This document shows, one piece after another, positions 1 to 5,801 of a stretch of 10,093 bases of DNA. Position 1 is the stretch's first letter, and each line of letters opens with the position of its first letter. A program made the position numbers and the translations under genes. Under the pieces are notes generated by a model that saw only the letters and a list, made by a program, of their open reading frames with translations, was not told the origin of the DNA and did not search any database. Origin of the DNA: an uncultured Coriobacteriales bacterium (GTDB lineage Bacteria; Actinomycetota; Coriobacteriia; Coriobacteriales; UMGS124); contig CAKUKJ010000057.1 in NCBI GenBank assembly GCA_934662525.1, positions 1 through 10,093 on the forward strand, written 5' to 3'.

Positions 1-1
1 C

Positions 2-412
2 GCCATGGTGGAGGCCATGGGGCAGGAGCGGATGGAGGTTCCCTCCGAGCTGGTTCCTCGGTGCCCTCGCTGTGGCGGTGAGGCCTTCCCGTGGGTGCGC
101 GGGTACGGGAACTTCCTCGAAGGCAGTCTCTACCAGGAGCAATATCAAAAGGTGTCTGACTACCTCGATGCACATGAGGGCGCGCGGATTCTCTATTTCG
201 AGCTCGGCGTGGGCCGGATGACCCCCATGTTCATCCAGGAGCCGTTCTGGCACCTGACGGCGGCCAACAAGCGCGCCCGCTATGTCACGGTGAACGACAA
301 GGCGGCCTTTGTGCCAAGGTTTATCGAGAACAGGGGCACCGCCATCAGGGGCGACATTGCGCAGGTCTTGAAAGACGCGCTTGCCCTGAGGGAAGGGACT
401 TGCCGTGGATAA
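2..412 (+). CDS. SirTM-like (class M) sirtuin, C-terminal part; 5' end outside window
   Basis: This is the C-terminal 136 codons of a sirtuin-fold protein whose start lies left of the window; the ATG at position 5 is simply the first in-frame Met. Seen: the second half of the structural zinc site (CPRCG, codons about 20-24), then LEGSLY, then the NAD-fold segment FELGVGRMTP followed by EPFW. The same order occurs in the gene at 1237-2172 (CPLCG, LEGSSW, EIGVGGMTP, IPFW), so the two are close paralogues. Known of the family: class M sirtuins, found in some Firmicutes and fungi next to macrodomain and lipoyl-carrier genes, transfer ADP-ribose from NAD to protein, whereas most sirtuins deacetylate lysine. 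The catalytic residues are not in view, so activity here is inferred from the paralogue. The stop at 410-412 overlaps the next gene's start by 8 bases, implying translational coupling. No terminator follows. Confidence 0.8.
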   Translation, partial: AMVEAMGQERMEVPSELVPRCPRCGGEAFPWVRGYGNFLEGSLYQEQYQKVSDYLDAHEGARILYFELGVGRMTPMFIQEPFWHLTAANKRARYVTVNDKAAFVPRFIENRGTAIRGDIAQVLKDALALREGTCRG

Positions 413-1250
413 GGGGCAGGCGCAAAGGGTGCTGACGCTGATTGACGATGCCGAGCTGGTGCTCATCGGTGCCAGCAACGGTTTCGACATGGCCGAGGGG
501 TTGAACCTCTTCGCGCCAGACGACCATTTTTGGCAGGCATATGGCGACCTGGCGCAGCGCGACGGCGTGAGGTCGATCTTGCAGGGTCTTGGCGCCCCCG
601 GCCTTACGCGCAAGCAACGATGGGCCTGGCAAAGCAGGTTTGCCCAGCAAGAGCACATTGCCTACGACCCCTCGCAGCTCATGCGCGACCTGCGCGCGCT
701 CGTCGGGGGCAAGGATGTCTTTGTGCTCACCTGCAACATCTCCGGCAGGTTTGTAAAGGCGGGGTTTGACGAGCGCCGCGTGCTGGAGACCGAGGGGTCG
801 GCGCGCAGGCTTGTGTGCCGGGGCTGCGGGCGACGCTGGCCGGTAGGCCAATTTGTGGATGCGGCTGGGCTGCGAGTCTGCGGGGACGTCCCCGCATGTC
901 CCGACTGCGGTGGCCTTCTGGCATTCGATGTGGACGAGGCCCTGCTTGCGCATCCAAACGAGGAGACGCGCTCTCGTCTCGACACGCTGGCCAAGCTGCT
1001 GGCGTGGCACGCGGGCGGCCGCATGGTCGCACTCGAGCTGGGCGTGGGCCTGCGCAACGGCGTGATAAAGCGGATGCTCTCAAGCTCGCTGATACATGAG
1101 CGCCGGGCGGCCTATGTGGCTTGCAACTACTCGCAGGCCCTGTGCCCGCCGGGGTTCGAAGGACGTTGCGAGCTTGTCCAAGGTGATCTGTCTGCCACGT
1201 TCGGGCAGCTTGTCGAGGAGGAAAGGGGGCGTTGCCATGCAAACCGGTAG
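405..1250 (+). CDS. Divergent SirTM-like sirtuin, probably catalytically impaired
   Basis: A 281-residue sirtuin-fold protein. The GTG start at 405 has a good ribosome site (388-398, GAGGGAAGGGA, six bases away) and overlaps the preceding stop. Seen in order: a degenerate dinucleotide-binding motif GASNG (22-26, where the downstream paralogue has GAGSG); TCNIS (109-113) where the paralogue has TTNVD; TEG (129-131) where the paralogue has FQG, so the catalytic Gln position is Glu130; four zinc-ligand cysteines C138, C141, C165 and C168; and ELGVG (211-215) for the NAD fold. In ordinary sirtuins the catalytic residue is His and in class M enzymes Gln; Glu here, with loss of the conserved Asp (Ser113), argues against normal catalysis while the zinc ribbon and overall fold are kept. 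It could be a regulatory or scaffolding pseudoenzyme paired with either neighbour, or an enzyme with altered chemistry. Fold assignment is confident; loss of activity is inference. Confidence 0.8.
   Translation: MDKGQAQRVLTLIDDAELVLIGASNGFDMAEGLNLFAPDDHFWQAYGDLAQRDGVRSILQGLGAPGLTRKQRWAWQSRFAQQEHIAYDPSQLMRDLRALVGGKDVFVLTCNISGRFVKAGFDERRVLETEGSARRLVCRGCGRRWPVGQFVDAAGLRVCGDVPACPDCGGLLAFDVDEALLAHPNEETRSRLDTLAKLLAWHAGGRMVALELGVGLRNGVIKRMLSSSLIHERRAAYVACNYSQALCPPGFEGRCELVQGDLSATFGQLVEEERGRCHANR
1216..1229 (+). promoter_or_regulatory. Ribosome-binding site fixing the start of the third sirtuin gene
   Basis: The purine run AGGAGGAAAGGGGG lies 7 bases before the ATG at 1237, inside the end of the preceding gene. 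It favours this ATG over an in-frame ATG at 1096, whose translation up to 1237 is Arg-rich and does not resemble a sirtuin N-terminus. Confidence 0.75.
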
Positions 1251-2172
1251 CGGTCTGCTGCTTCACGCCCAGCACCTGGGCGCGCCGCTTCCCGTGCAAG
1301 ACACGGATGACCCGCGTCGTTACGAGGGGCTGCTCCAGGAGGTTTCGGAAGCAATTGCCTGGGCCGATGCCGTGGTAGTGGGCGCGGGCTCAGGACTGTC
1401 CACTGCTGCAGGCTACGATTTCTATCGTGAGTCCGACTGGTTCGACGAGGAGTTCGCGCCATACAGGAAGTCGGGCTGCTTCTCTACGCCGATGGACGGC
1501 CTATACCATCTCTACTCCTCGAACGAGCAGCGCTGGGCGTTCATGGCGTGTTTCATCTGCGCGATGGCAAAGGCCGACCCAGGGCGGGTATATGCGGACC
1601 TGGCGCATGTCTTGGCGGGGAAGCGCCGCTTCATGCTCACCACAAACGTCGATGGCCTGGCACGGCGCGACTTTGTCGACGAGGAGCTCTGCACGTTCCA
1701 GGGCGACTTTCGGTACTTGCAGTGCAGCCAGCCTTGCCATGACCGTCTCTATGACGCCTTGCCTGTGGCAAAGAAGCTGGTAGATTCAACCGATTGGGAT
1801 GTGCCCATGCCGGGCGTACCCACGGACTTGTTGCCCAGGTGTCCCTTGTGCGGCAGGCTGATGCGGCCGTGGATTCGCGACGACGGATTTCTGGAGGGAA
1901 GTTCCTGGCACGCCCAGGTGGCTCGCTATGAGGGCTTCGTGCGAGACGCCCTTATCGGTGGCAACGTGCTTTTTTGGGAGATAGGTGTGGGCGGAATGAC
2001 GCCTAGCATCATCGAGATTCCGTTCTGGCGCATGGTGGCCGGCAACGGAAACGCGAGGTACCTGCGCCTGAACCCCGGCAAGGCGAGCATGCCCGAACAG
2101 CTGCGGGGACGTGCGATAAACGTGGCCGTCGATGCGTCGCGCTTCCTCCGTGACCTTGCCTCTCGAGTATGA
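1237..2172 (+). CDS. SirTM-like (class M) sirtuin, NAD-dependent protein-modifying enzyme
   Basis: A complete 311-residue sirtuin whose start overlaps the preceding stop by 14 bases. Seen: NAD-binding GAGSGLSTAAG (49-59); TTNVD (135-139) with the conserved Asn and Asp; FQGDF (154-158) placing Gln155 where most sirtuins have the catalytic His; the zinc cysteines C163, C167, C202 and C205, the first pair within QCSQPCH; and EIGVGGMTP (248-256) followed by IPFW. The Gln for His change, QCSQxCH and the xIGxGxxTP...PF pattern are features I know from class M sirtuins, which ADP-ribosylate a lipoylated glycine-cleavage H-like carrier in Staphylococcus and Streptococcus. No macrodomain, H-protein-like or lipoate-ligase gene follows; such partners would have to be upstream of the window or elsewhere. 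It is the last gene of the operon, followed by a 203-bp gap. Sirtuin fold is nearly certain; class M is likely; the substrate is unknown. Confidence 0.88.
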   Translation: MQTGSGLLLHAQHLGAPLPVQDTDDPRRYEGLLQEVSEAIAWADAVVVGAGSGLSTAAGYDFYRESDWFDEEFAPYRKSGCFSTPMDGLYHLYSSNEQRWAFMACFICAMAKADPGRVYADLAHVLAGKRRFMLTTNVDGLARRDFVDEELCTFQGDFRYLQCSQPCHDRLYDALPVAKKLVDSTDWDVPMPGVPTDLLPRCPLCGRLMRPWIRDDGFLEGSSWHAQVARYEGFVRDALIGGNVLFWEIGVGGMTPSIIEIPFWRMVAGNGNARYLRLNPGKASMPEQLRGRAINVAVDASRFLRDLASRV

Positions 2173-2290
2173 CGTGCGCCTGCCTGTTGTGCAGCAGGGT
2201 CGCCCATATATGATACTGCTCGGTGCCTTGATTGTGCGCGAGGGACATCAGCGCCGCCCCAATTGCGGGAAGTGCTGGCGATACTGTGCG

Positions 2291-2321
2291 CGCGGACGCG
2301 AGCCGCGCCCGCGCGTCTGCG
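2291..2321. repeat. GC-rich inverted repeat between sirtuin operon and CpXC gene
   Basis: Arms CGCGGACGCG (2291-2300) and CGCGTCTGCG (2312-2321) pair over 10 positions with one G-U, around an 11-base loop. It lies 118 bases after the sirtuin stop and 54 bases before the CpXC start. There is no T-run on either side, so it is not a standard intrinsic terminator; it could help end the operon or form a 5' leader hairpin for the CpXC gene. A weak -10-like TAGCAT preceded by TG follows at 2329-2334, without a recognisable -35. Confidence 0.45.
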
Positions 2322-2375
2322 GACTTGCTAGCATGGTTTGCGTGAAACAAGGAACCGTCCCGAGGAGTCAAGCAA

Positions 2376-3110
2376 ATGAGCTGTGGAGAGCGCGAAGTCA
2401 TCCAGTCCAAGGTTGTGCAGGACGCCGTTGTGTGCCCCTCGTGCGGCGCGGCCGACCAGGTCGACGTATGGGAGCGCATCGAGGCAACATGCAACCCCGA
2501 GCGCGCGGCCCAGCTGGCGTCGGGTCAGATTTTCGTGCACACCTGCTCGAAATGCGGCGCGCTCGTCCCCATGGACTACCCGCTTTTCTACATCGACCGC
2601 GACCGGCGCGTGGCGGCGTACTACCCCGCCGGCGAGGGCGACATCGACGCTCTCAAGCAGGCGTTCACCCAGCTTGTCATCAAGTTCCGCAGCATCGAGC
2701 TCTCCTCGCTGGGCAAAGGGGAGTTCGAGGTGCGCCTGGCGCCCCAGCGCTACGAGCTCGTTGAGAAGGCGGCCGTGTGGTCGGCCGGGCTCAACGACAA
2801 GGTGATGGAGGTGCTCAAGGCGAGCCTGCTCGACGAGCTCAACGAGCGCCATCCCGAACGTGGCTTCGTCGACGCCCAGTTCAACGCCCTTGTGGAGCCC
2901 GAAGGGGGCGAGAAGGCCATCTCAATCCTGCTGTTCGACAAAGACGAGACGCCCGGCTTGGGCGTGAAGGTTCCCTACGCGGCATATCGCACCCTGGCCA
3001 ACGATGTGGAGGTGCGCACGCAGCTTGACAGGCACCGCACGCCCATCGTGGATGCGGCCTGGGGCCGCACGGTGCTCGATGCCGTGAAGGCGGCCGAAAG
3101 CCAGCGTTAG
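2376..3110 (+). CDS. CpXC-domain protein
   Basis: A 244-residue, probably cytoplasmic protein with no signal peptide or membrane segment. The ATG at 2376 is preceded by GAGGAG at 2362-2367, eight bases away. Seen: an N-terminal zinc-ribbon-like half CPSC (20-23) and a second half CSKCG (57-61), separated by a segment with NPE (40-42), then VPMDYP and FYIDRD; this is the layout of the CpXC domain, named for its Cys-Pro-x-Cys motif. The C-terminal half (about 125-244) is acidic and helical in character and carries no motif I recognise. The family has no established function; zinc binding by the four cysteines is inferred. Codon use is strongly GC-ending, like a resident, well-expressed gene. 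It has its own upstream gap and converges on the yccF gene with 126 bases between the stops, where I see no convincing terminator. It is probably a single-gene unit. Confidence 0.82.
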   Translation: MSCGEREVIQSKVVQDAVVCPSCGAADQVDVWERIEATCNPERAAQLASGQIFVHTCSKCGALVPMDYPLFYIDRDRRVAAYYPAGEGDIDALKQAFTQLVIKFRSIELSSLGKGEFEVRLAPQRYELVEKAAVWSAGLNDKVMEVLKASLLDELNERHPERGFVDAQFNALVEPEGGEKAISILLFDKDETPGLGVKVPYAAYRTLANDVEVRTQLDRHRTPIVDAAWGRTVLDAVKAAESQR

Positions 3111-3236
3111 CGAGCTTCACGGCGACGGAGGCATGGCAAGGGACTTGGGGAAAGACTTGCGGTTGCGGGGTTTGCGCCGCCAAGTGGGGCTCGTGCCAGC
3201 AAAGCGCGCCGTCTGTCTGAACGCGTCGTGTGCTGC

Positions 3237-3596
3237 TTACTCGACTGAGGCGCCGAAGGGAAGCAGCGATAGCTTCGCCATCTTGAAGAGTTGGATTCCG
3301 AATGGGATGCCGATAATGGTGACGCATAGGACGGCCCCAAGAACCACGTAGAGTGCGGTCTCCCAGATACCGATGAGGACGACCCACACGATGTTTGCCA
3401 GCAGTGAGGGGAAACCTCCGCCGTAGGTGATGGTCAGGCCGAATGGCGTAAGCGTGAGCTTTGCCATCTTGAATGCTTGCCGGCCGAGCGGAATCCCCAC
3501 GATTGAAATGTAGAACACGATACCTGCAATGGCCCAAATGATTGCCGACACGATGCCGCCGGTCAGAATCCAGATGATGTTGCCAATCGTCCGCAT
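3237..3596 (-). CDS. yccF: YccF-family inner membrane protein
   Basis: A 119-residue integral membrane protein. The ATG at 3596-3594 was chosen because AAAGGGAG lies seven bases upstream (about 3603-3610, minus strand) and the protein then begins MRTIGNIIWILTGG, the typical YccF N-terminus; the open frame upstream is unlike the family. Seen: two similar halves. Each has a hydrophobic span followed by IxGIPxG..xFKMAKL(T/S)L.PFG: IVGIPLGRQAFKMAKL (32-47) and IIGIPFGIQLFKMAKL (94-109). Hydrophobic spans at about 7-36 and 64-96. The duplicated GIPxG/PFG layout is characteristic of the YccF domain. The function of the family is not established; in E. coli it is an inner-membrane protein. Its stop faces the CpXC stop, so it is transcribed alone from a promoter to its right. 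Confidence 0.92.
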   Translation of the reverse strand: MRTIGNIIWILTGGIVSAIIWAIAGIVFYISIVGIPLGRQAFKMAKLTLTPFGLTITYGGGFPSLLANIVWVVLIGIWETALYVVLGAVLCVTIIGIPFGIQLFKMAKLSLLPFGASVE

Positions 3597-3646
3597 GACT
3601 TGCTCCCTTTGTGGCACCCTGCTTCTAGATGGGCGCATCTTCAGCC

Positions 3647-3676
3647 AGTATACGCCTGTTTTGAGGGAGGCCTCCC
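3647..3676 (-). promoter_or_regulatory. Possible yccF promoter -10 with adjoining perfect palindrome
   Basis: On the minus strand TATACT occupies 3652-3647, about 50 bases before the yccF start. Just upstream, where a -35 box would sit, is the 12-base perfect palindrome GGGAGGCCTCCC (3665-3676). No good -35 hexamer is present, as in promoters that need an activator or are blocked by a repressor. The -10 is seen; regulation by the palindrome is inference. Confidence 0.35.
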
Positions 3677-4059
3677 AGGATGGTCTTTGGGTGGTCGAGG
3701 CAGTCTTTGGCCCTGCATGCATGTCGCTCGTCACACCGAGCTGTGGCACGACTGATTTGCAGTTGCAGTCGAGGCAATCTGCCGACTTCGGCTCGTTGAG
3801 GGCTCGATGGACTCACGTGAATCAGGGAATGGAGGAGGCAAGGGAAACGCGCTGGCCACAGAGGAGTCTAGCTCGATGGCACTGCGGTTTTGGTGGTCTT
3901 GGGCGTTTGCTGCGTGTGCGCCTTCGGCAACAGTTTGGGTGTCCATGCGATGCGGAGGATGCTTGCGCCAATCCCAGGGATCTCGACGAGGCGCCCCATG
4001 CCGTTCGTCGATTGGACGACCATCTCAGCGGTGAGGCGGCCATTTTCGCAAAATAGGGA
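3677..4059. other. Stretch without a convincing gene, left of the first 196-bp element
   Basis: No reading frame here has both a ribosome site and a recognisable product. A minus-strand frame of 99 codons (4167-3868) reads out of the element through this stretch, giving Lys/Thr-rich sequence with no known motif; it has no ribosome site and its N-terminal third is repeat-derived. Similarity to the second element extends a little way in (about 4037-4059, with CGGCC and CAAAATA shared), so part of the stretch may belong to the mobile or repeated unit. Confidence 0.4.
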
Positions 4060-4091
4060 GATATCGCCGCGAAACCGGGGTTCGTGATAGG
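4060..4091 (+). repeat. Terminal repeat A of element copy 1
   Basis: One of four copies of a 32-bp unit: GATA(C/T)CGCCGC, eight variable bases, then GG(T/C)CGTGATAGG with TT in this copy (GGTTCGTGATAGG). It matches repeat D (inverted, 5587-5618) at 29 of 32 positions, better than it matches its own partner B. Confidence 0.75.
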
Positions 4092-4223
4092 TGGTTTCTT
4101 GCGAGGCACCTACTCTCCTGCCGGTTGAGCGACTTTTCTTGCTTGGAGGGCTTGCAGGAACGGGCACTTTTGCCCAATCGAAGGGAAAACCGCGCGTAGA
4201 CGGCAGACCGGGTGCAGATCGAA

Positions 4224-4255
4224 CCTATCACGAACCCCCATATTGCGGCGGTATC
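4224..4255 (-). repeat. Terminal repeat B of element copy 1
   Basis: Inverted copy of the 32-bp unit: on the minus strand GATACCGCCGC, variable AATATGGG, then GGTTCGTGATAGG. It ends 72 bases before the nuclease-like gene. Confidence 0.75.
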
Positions 4256-4315
4256 GGCCAAAACAAGGAGGAAGATACTTGGAGCATCTGAAAACGGGGG
4301 GACGGGATGGGCGCA

Positions 4316-4328
4316 TATACTTAGCGCA
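4316..4328 (+). promoter_or_regulatory. -10 box placed for a leaderless start
   Basis: TATACT at 4316-4321 ends six bases before the ATG at 4328, the usual distance from a -10 box to a transcription start. There is no Shine-Dalgarno sequence in front of this ATG. Together this suggests transcription and translation both begin at 4328; leaderless mRNAs are common in actinobacteria. No good -35 box is visible at the expected place (about 4293-4298). Confidence 0.4.
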
Positions 4329-5413
4329 TGGACACTATCCTCTGTCCCACGTCTGCACGTGAGTTCTACCACATGGTTCGAATCGTCCGCGATGGCCCGG
4401 AAAGTCGGGATCCCGCCATGCGCGCTCGCCCGTTGCAGCTTAAGCGCTCGACGGTCGTCACGCTGGGTACGGTCTCGCCCCGGTGTGACTCCGTTCGCCT
4501 CATGGCGCGCGGCTTTTCCTCCCTGGCGCCTGTCGGGCCTGGAGAGGATGTTCCGTTCCAAGGGATCACGCTTCCCGTGCATGTTCTGGTGCCCAAGGAT
4601 GTCGCCCGCTGGCAGACGGACTCTCGCATCCAACATCAGACGGGCGAGCCTTTGCCAGCAGGCTCTCTTGTCCGCGTCGAGCCCGGCCTGCTTCTGAGTT
4701 CCCCGGAGCATATCGTTTTGCACGAAGCGCCCCGTCTCGACTTGTTGCCGCTGGTATGGTTGATAAGCGAGCTGTGCTCCCGCTACGCGATTCACCCCTC
4801 TTTGGGCGGCCCTCTTTTCCCGGCGCGGCCACTGACCTCTCTTGCCAGGGTTGCGGCGTATTTGGAAGAGGCTGTTCGACATGGTGCATACGGCGCAAAG
4901 AAAGCCCTGCGCGCGACAGGGCTTGCAATCGAGGGCGCGGCTTCACCAAGGGAGCTCGTGCTCGCGCTGTGCTTGACCCTGCCTCGTGCCATGGGTGGAT
5001 ATGCGGTGCCGAAGCCGCTTCTCAATCATCGCGTCAACGCCGACCGTAGGATACGTGCAATGTACAATCGGTCGCATTTTACGGTAGACGCTTGTTGGCC
5101 GCAGGCGCGGCTTGCCGTTGAATACGACAGCGACTCCTATCATCTCGATCCGGTCAAGCGGGCCCAAGACAATGACCGACGGGCCGCGCTCGAGGAGATG
5201 GGTTATCGGGTGATTCCTATTTCCACCAAACAGCAGGACGGTCTCGTATTGTCAGACAACGCCTTCCAGCGCATCGCCAAACATCTTGGCATAAAGAACC
5301 GTACCGGCGAGGCGCGCTATGATTGGCAGGCCCGCCGCTCAGATTTGCGCCGTTGCTTGTGGGGCCTGGCCGCACGCGGCGCTGATGCGCAGCCAGGATG
5401 TGCGATTGGCTGA
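4328..5413 (+). CDS. AbiEi-like / DUF559-like (Vsr-type nuclease fold) protein
   Basis: A 361-residue soluble protein. Its first half contains VHVLVPKDVARW (84-95), LPAGSLVRVEPG (109-120) and SSPEHIVLHEA (124-134), a pattern like the DNA-binding/antitoxin-like part of AbiEi-family proteins. Its C-terminal part has FTVDACWP (251-258), LAVEYDSDSYH (262-272), D283 and ALEEMGYRVIPI (287-298), the D...ExD...GYxV order of DUF559/Vsr-like PD-(D/E)xK-fold domains; likely metal-site residues are D254, E265 and D267. Fusions of these two parts are common in actinobacteria, and their role is unproven: defence, DNA repair or a stand-alone regulator are all possible. The start ATG lacks a ribosome site but sits just after a TATACT box. 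Codon use is more mixed than in the CpXC gene. The gene stands alone between two inverted 196-bp elements, with repeat C starting 9 bases after its stop, which suggests the gene and elements travel or are regulated together. Confidence 0.7.
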   Translation: MDTILCPTSAREFYHMVRIVRDGPESRDPAMRARPLQLKRSTVVTLGTVSPRCDSVRLMARGFSSLAPVGPGEDVPFQGITLPVHVLVPKDVARWQTDSRIQHQTGEPLPAGSLVRVEPGLLLSSPEHIVLHEAPRLDLLPLVWLISELCSRYAIHPSLGGPLFPARPLTSLARVAAYLEEAVRHGAYGAKKALRATGLAIEGAASPRELVLALCLTLPRAMGGYAVPKPLLNHRVNADRRIRAMYNRSHFTVDACWPQARLAVEYDSDSYHLDPVKRAQDNDRRAALEEMGYRVIPISTKQQDGLVLSDNAFQRIAKHLGIKNRTGEARYDWQARRSDLRRCLWGLAARGADAQPGCAIG

Positions 5414-5422
5414 GAAAGCGGA

Positions 5423-5454
5423 GATACCGCCGCGTTTTTGGGGTCCGTGATAGG
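5423..5454 (+). repeat. Terminal repeat C of element copy 2
   Basis: GATACCGCCGC, variable GTTTTTGG, then GGTCCGTGATAGG; one T to C change from the other copies in the right half. The most divergent of the four in its centre. Confidence 0.7.
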
Positions 5455-5586
5455 CTGGCTCTCCGTCCACGCTTCCGTCCAGGCGCAAGATGACCTCCCG
5501 ATTGGGCCAAAACGTCCTTTTCGCGTGCCATGTGGTTACAAAAAGGCGTTTGAGCGGCGCAAAGCTGGCGGACTTCCAGGAAACCG

Positions 5587-5618
5587 CCTATCACGAACCT
5601 CGATTTCGCGGCGGTATC
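5587..5618 (-). repeat. Terminal repeat D of element copy 2
   Basis: On the minus strand GATACCGCCGC, variable GAAATCGA, then GGTTCGTGATAGG. With repeat A it forms the outer inverted pair, followed in both by a GGTTTC(T/C)TG-type block. Confidence 0.75.
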
Positions 5619-5801
5619 TGGTATTTTGAGCAAAAGGCCGTTCTGCCGGTCAGCGCCGTGGGCCCGTGCCCGGCGCCTGTGGCAGACATGGGCGCAGCGA
5701 TGGGCTGGTCTTTCGCGTGCGTTGGGCTCCTCTGTGCCGCGCGCCATACGTGGTGCTTGCGGTATATATCTGATGGCTCGAACGTGCGAGAGGGGGTTGG
5801 C
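5619..5801. other. Leader of the membrane hydrolase gene; no gene seen
   Basis: An open frame runs through this stretch into the hydrolase gene, but its translation here matches no family and its beginning is element sequence. A -10-like TATATA/TATATC lies at 5763-5770 without a recognisable -35, about 35 bases before the chosen GTG. Confidence 0.35.
5788..5796 (+). promoter_or_regulatory. Ribosome-binding site fixing a GTG start
   Basis: GAGAGGGGG ends five bases before the GTG at 5802. It sets the hydrolase N-terminus at LGKTHVCAG, where the family's conserved Lys-Thr-His begins. Confidence 0.6.

Larger units (their letters stand above)
4060..4255 (+). mobile_element. 196-bp MITE-like element, copy 1
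   Basis: A non-coding unit bounded by 32-bp inverted repeats (4060-4091 and 4224-4255) that match each other at 27 of 32 positions by my alignment. A second unit of exactly the same length lies at 5423-5618 in opposite orientation. The interiors (132 bp each) share scattered blocks when one is reverse-complemented: GGTTTC(T/C)TG next to the left arm, a TTTT.GCCCAATCG-like block two thirds along, and a GCGC.T.GACGG block near the right end. No transposase is encoded. This fits a miniature inverted-repeat element or a palindromic intergenic repeat family with an RNA-level role. I see no clear target-site duplication. Confidence 0.6.
5423..5618 (-). mobile_element. 196-bp MITE-like element, copy 2 (inverted relative to copy 1)
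   Basis: Bounded by 32-bp inverted repeats C (5423-5454) and D (5587-5618) with a 132-bp interior, the same dimensions as copy 1, but reversed. It starts 9 bases after the stop of the nuclease-like gene, so on the transcript the two arms could fold into a long-range hairpin that acts as terminator or stabiliser. Outside D, the similarity to copy 1 continues (CAAAATA and CGGCC on the minus strand, 5619-5640), making A and D the longest, best-matched ends of the pair. Confidence 0.6.

Noticed and set aside
1096..1236. Upstream ATG at 1096 as the start of the third sirtuin
   Set aside because: It overlaps the preceding gene by 155 bases, the added 47 residues are Arg-rich and unlike a sirtuin, and the ribosome site lies directly before 1237.
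3111..3236. Terminator between the convergent CpXC and yccF genes
   Set aside because: Only weak GC-rich complementarities are visible near 3165-3185, with no stable stem and no T-run.
4078..4091. GGTTCG in the repeats as a tRNA T-arm or attachment site
   Set aside because: The 3' half of a T-stem (a CC-rich complement) is missing, and no anticodon or acceptor stem can be formed around any of the four copies.
3868..4167. Minus-strand 99-codon frame through repeat A as a small gene
   Set aside because: No ribosome site and no recognisable product; its start region is repeat-derived. It could be a gene remnant but the evidence is too thin.
4025..4882. Long minus-strand open frame (285 codons) opposite the nuclease-like gene
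   Set aside because: It is Arg-rich and low in structure, matches no family and lies opposite a recognisable protein; long antisense frames are expected at this GC content.
4060..5618. CRISPR array
   Set aside because: There are only four repeats, in alternating orientation with 132-bp and kilobase spacings; no array geometry and no cas genes.
5490..5801. In-frame N-terminal extension of the membrane hydrolase (308 instead of 204 residues)
   Set aside because: The extension is translated element sequence, has no ribosome site at 5490, and the family begins near the KTH motif just after the GTG at 5802, which has a strong ribosome site.
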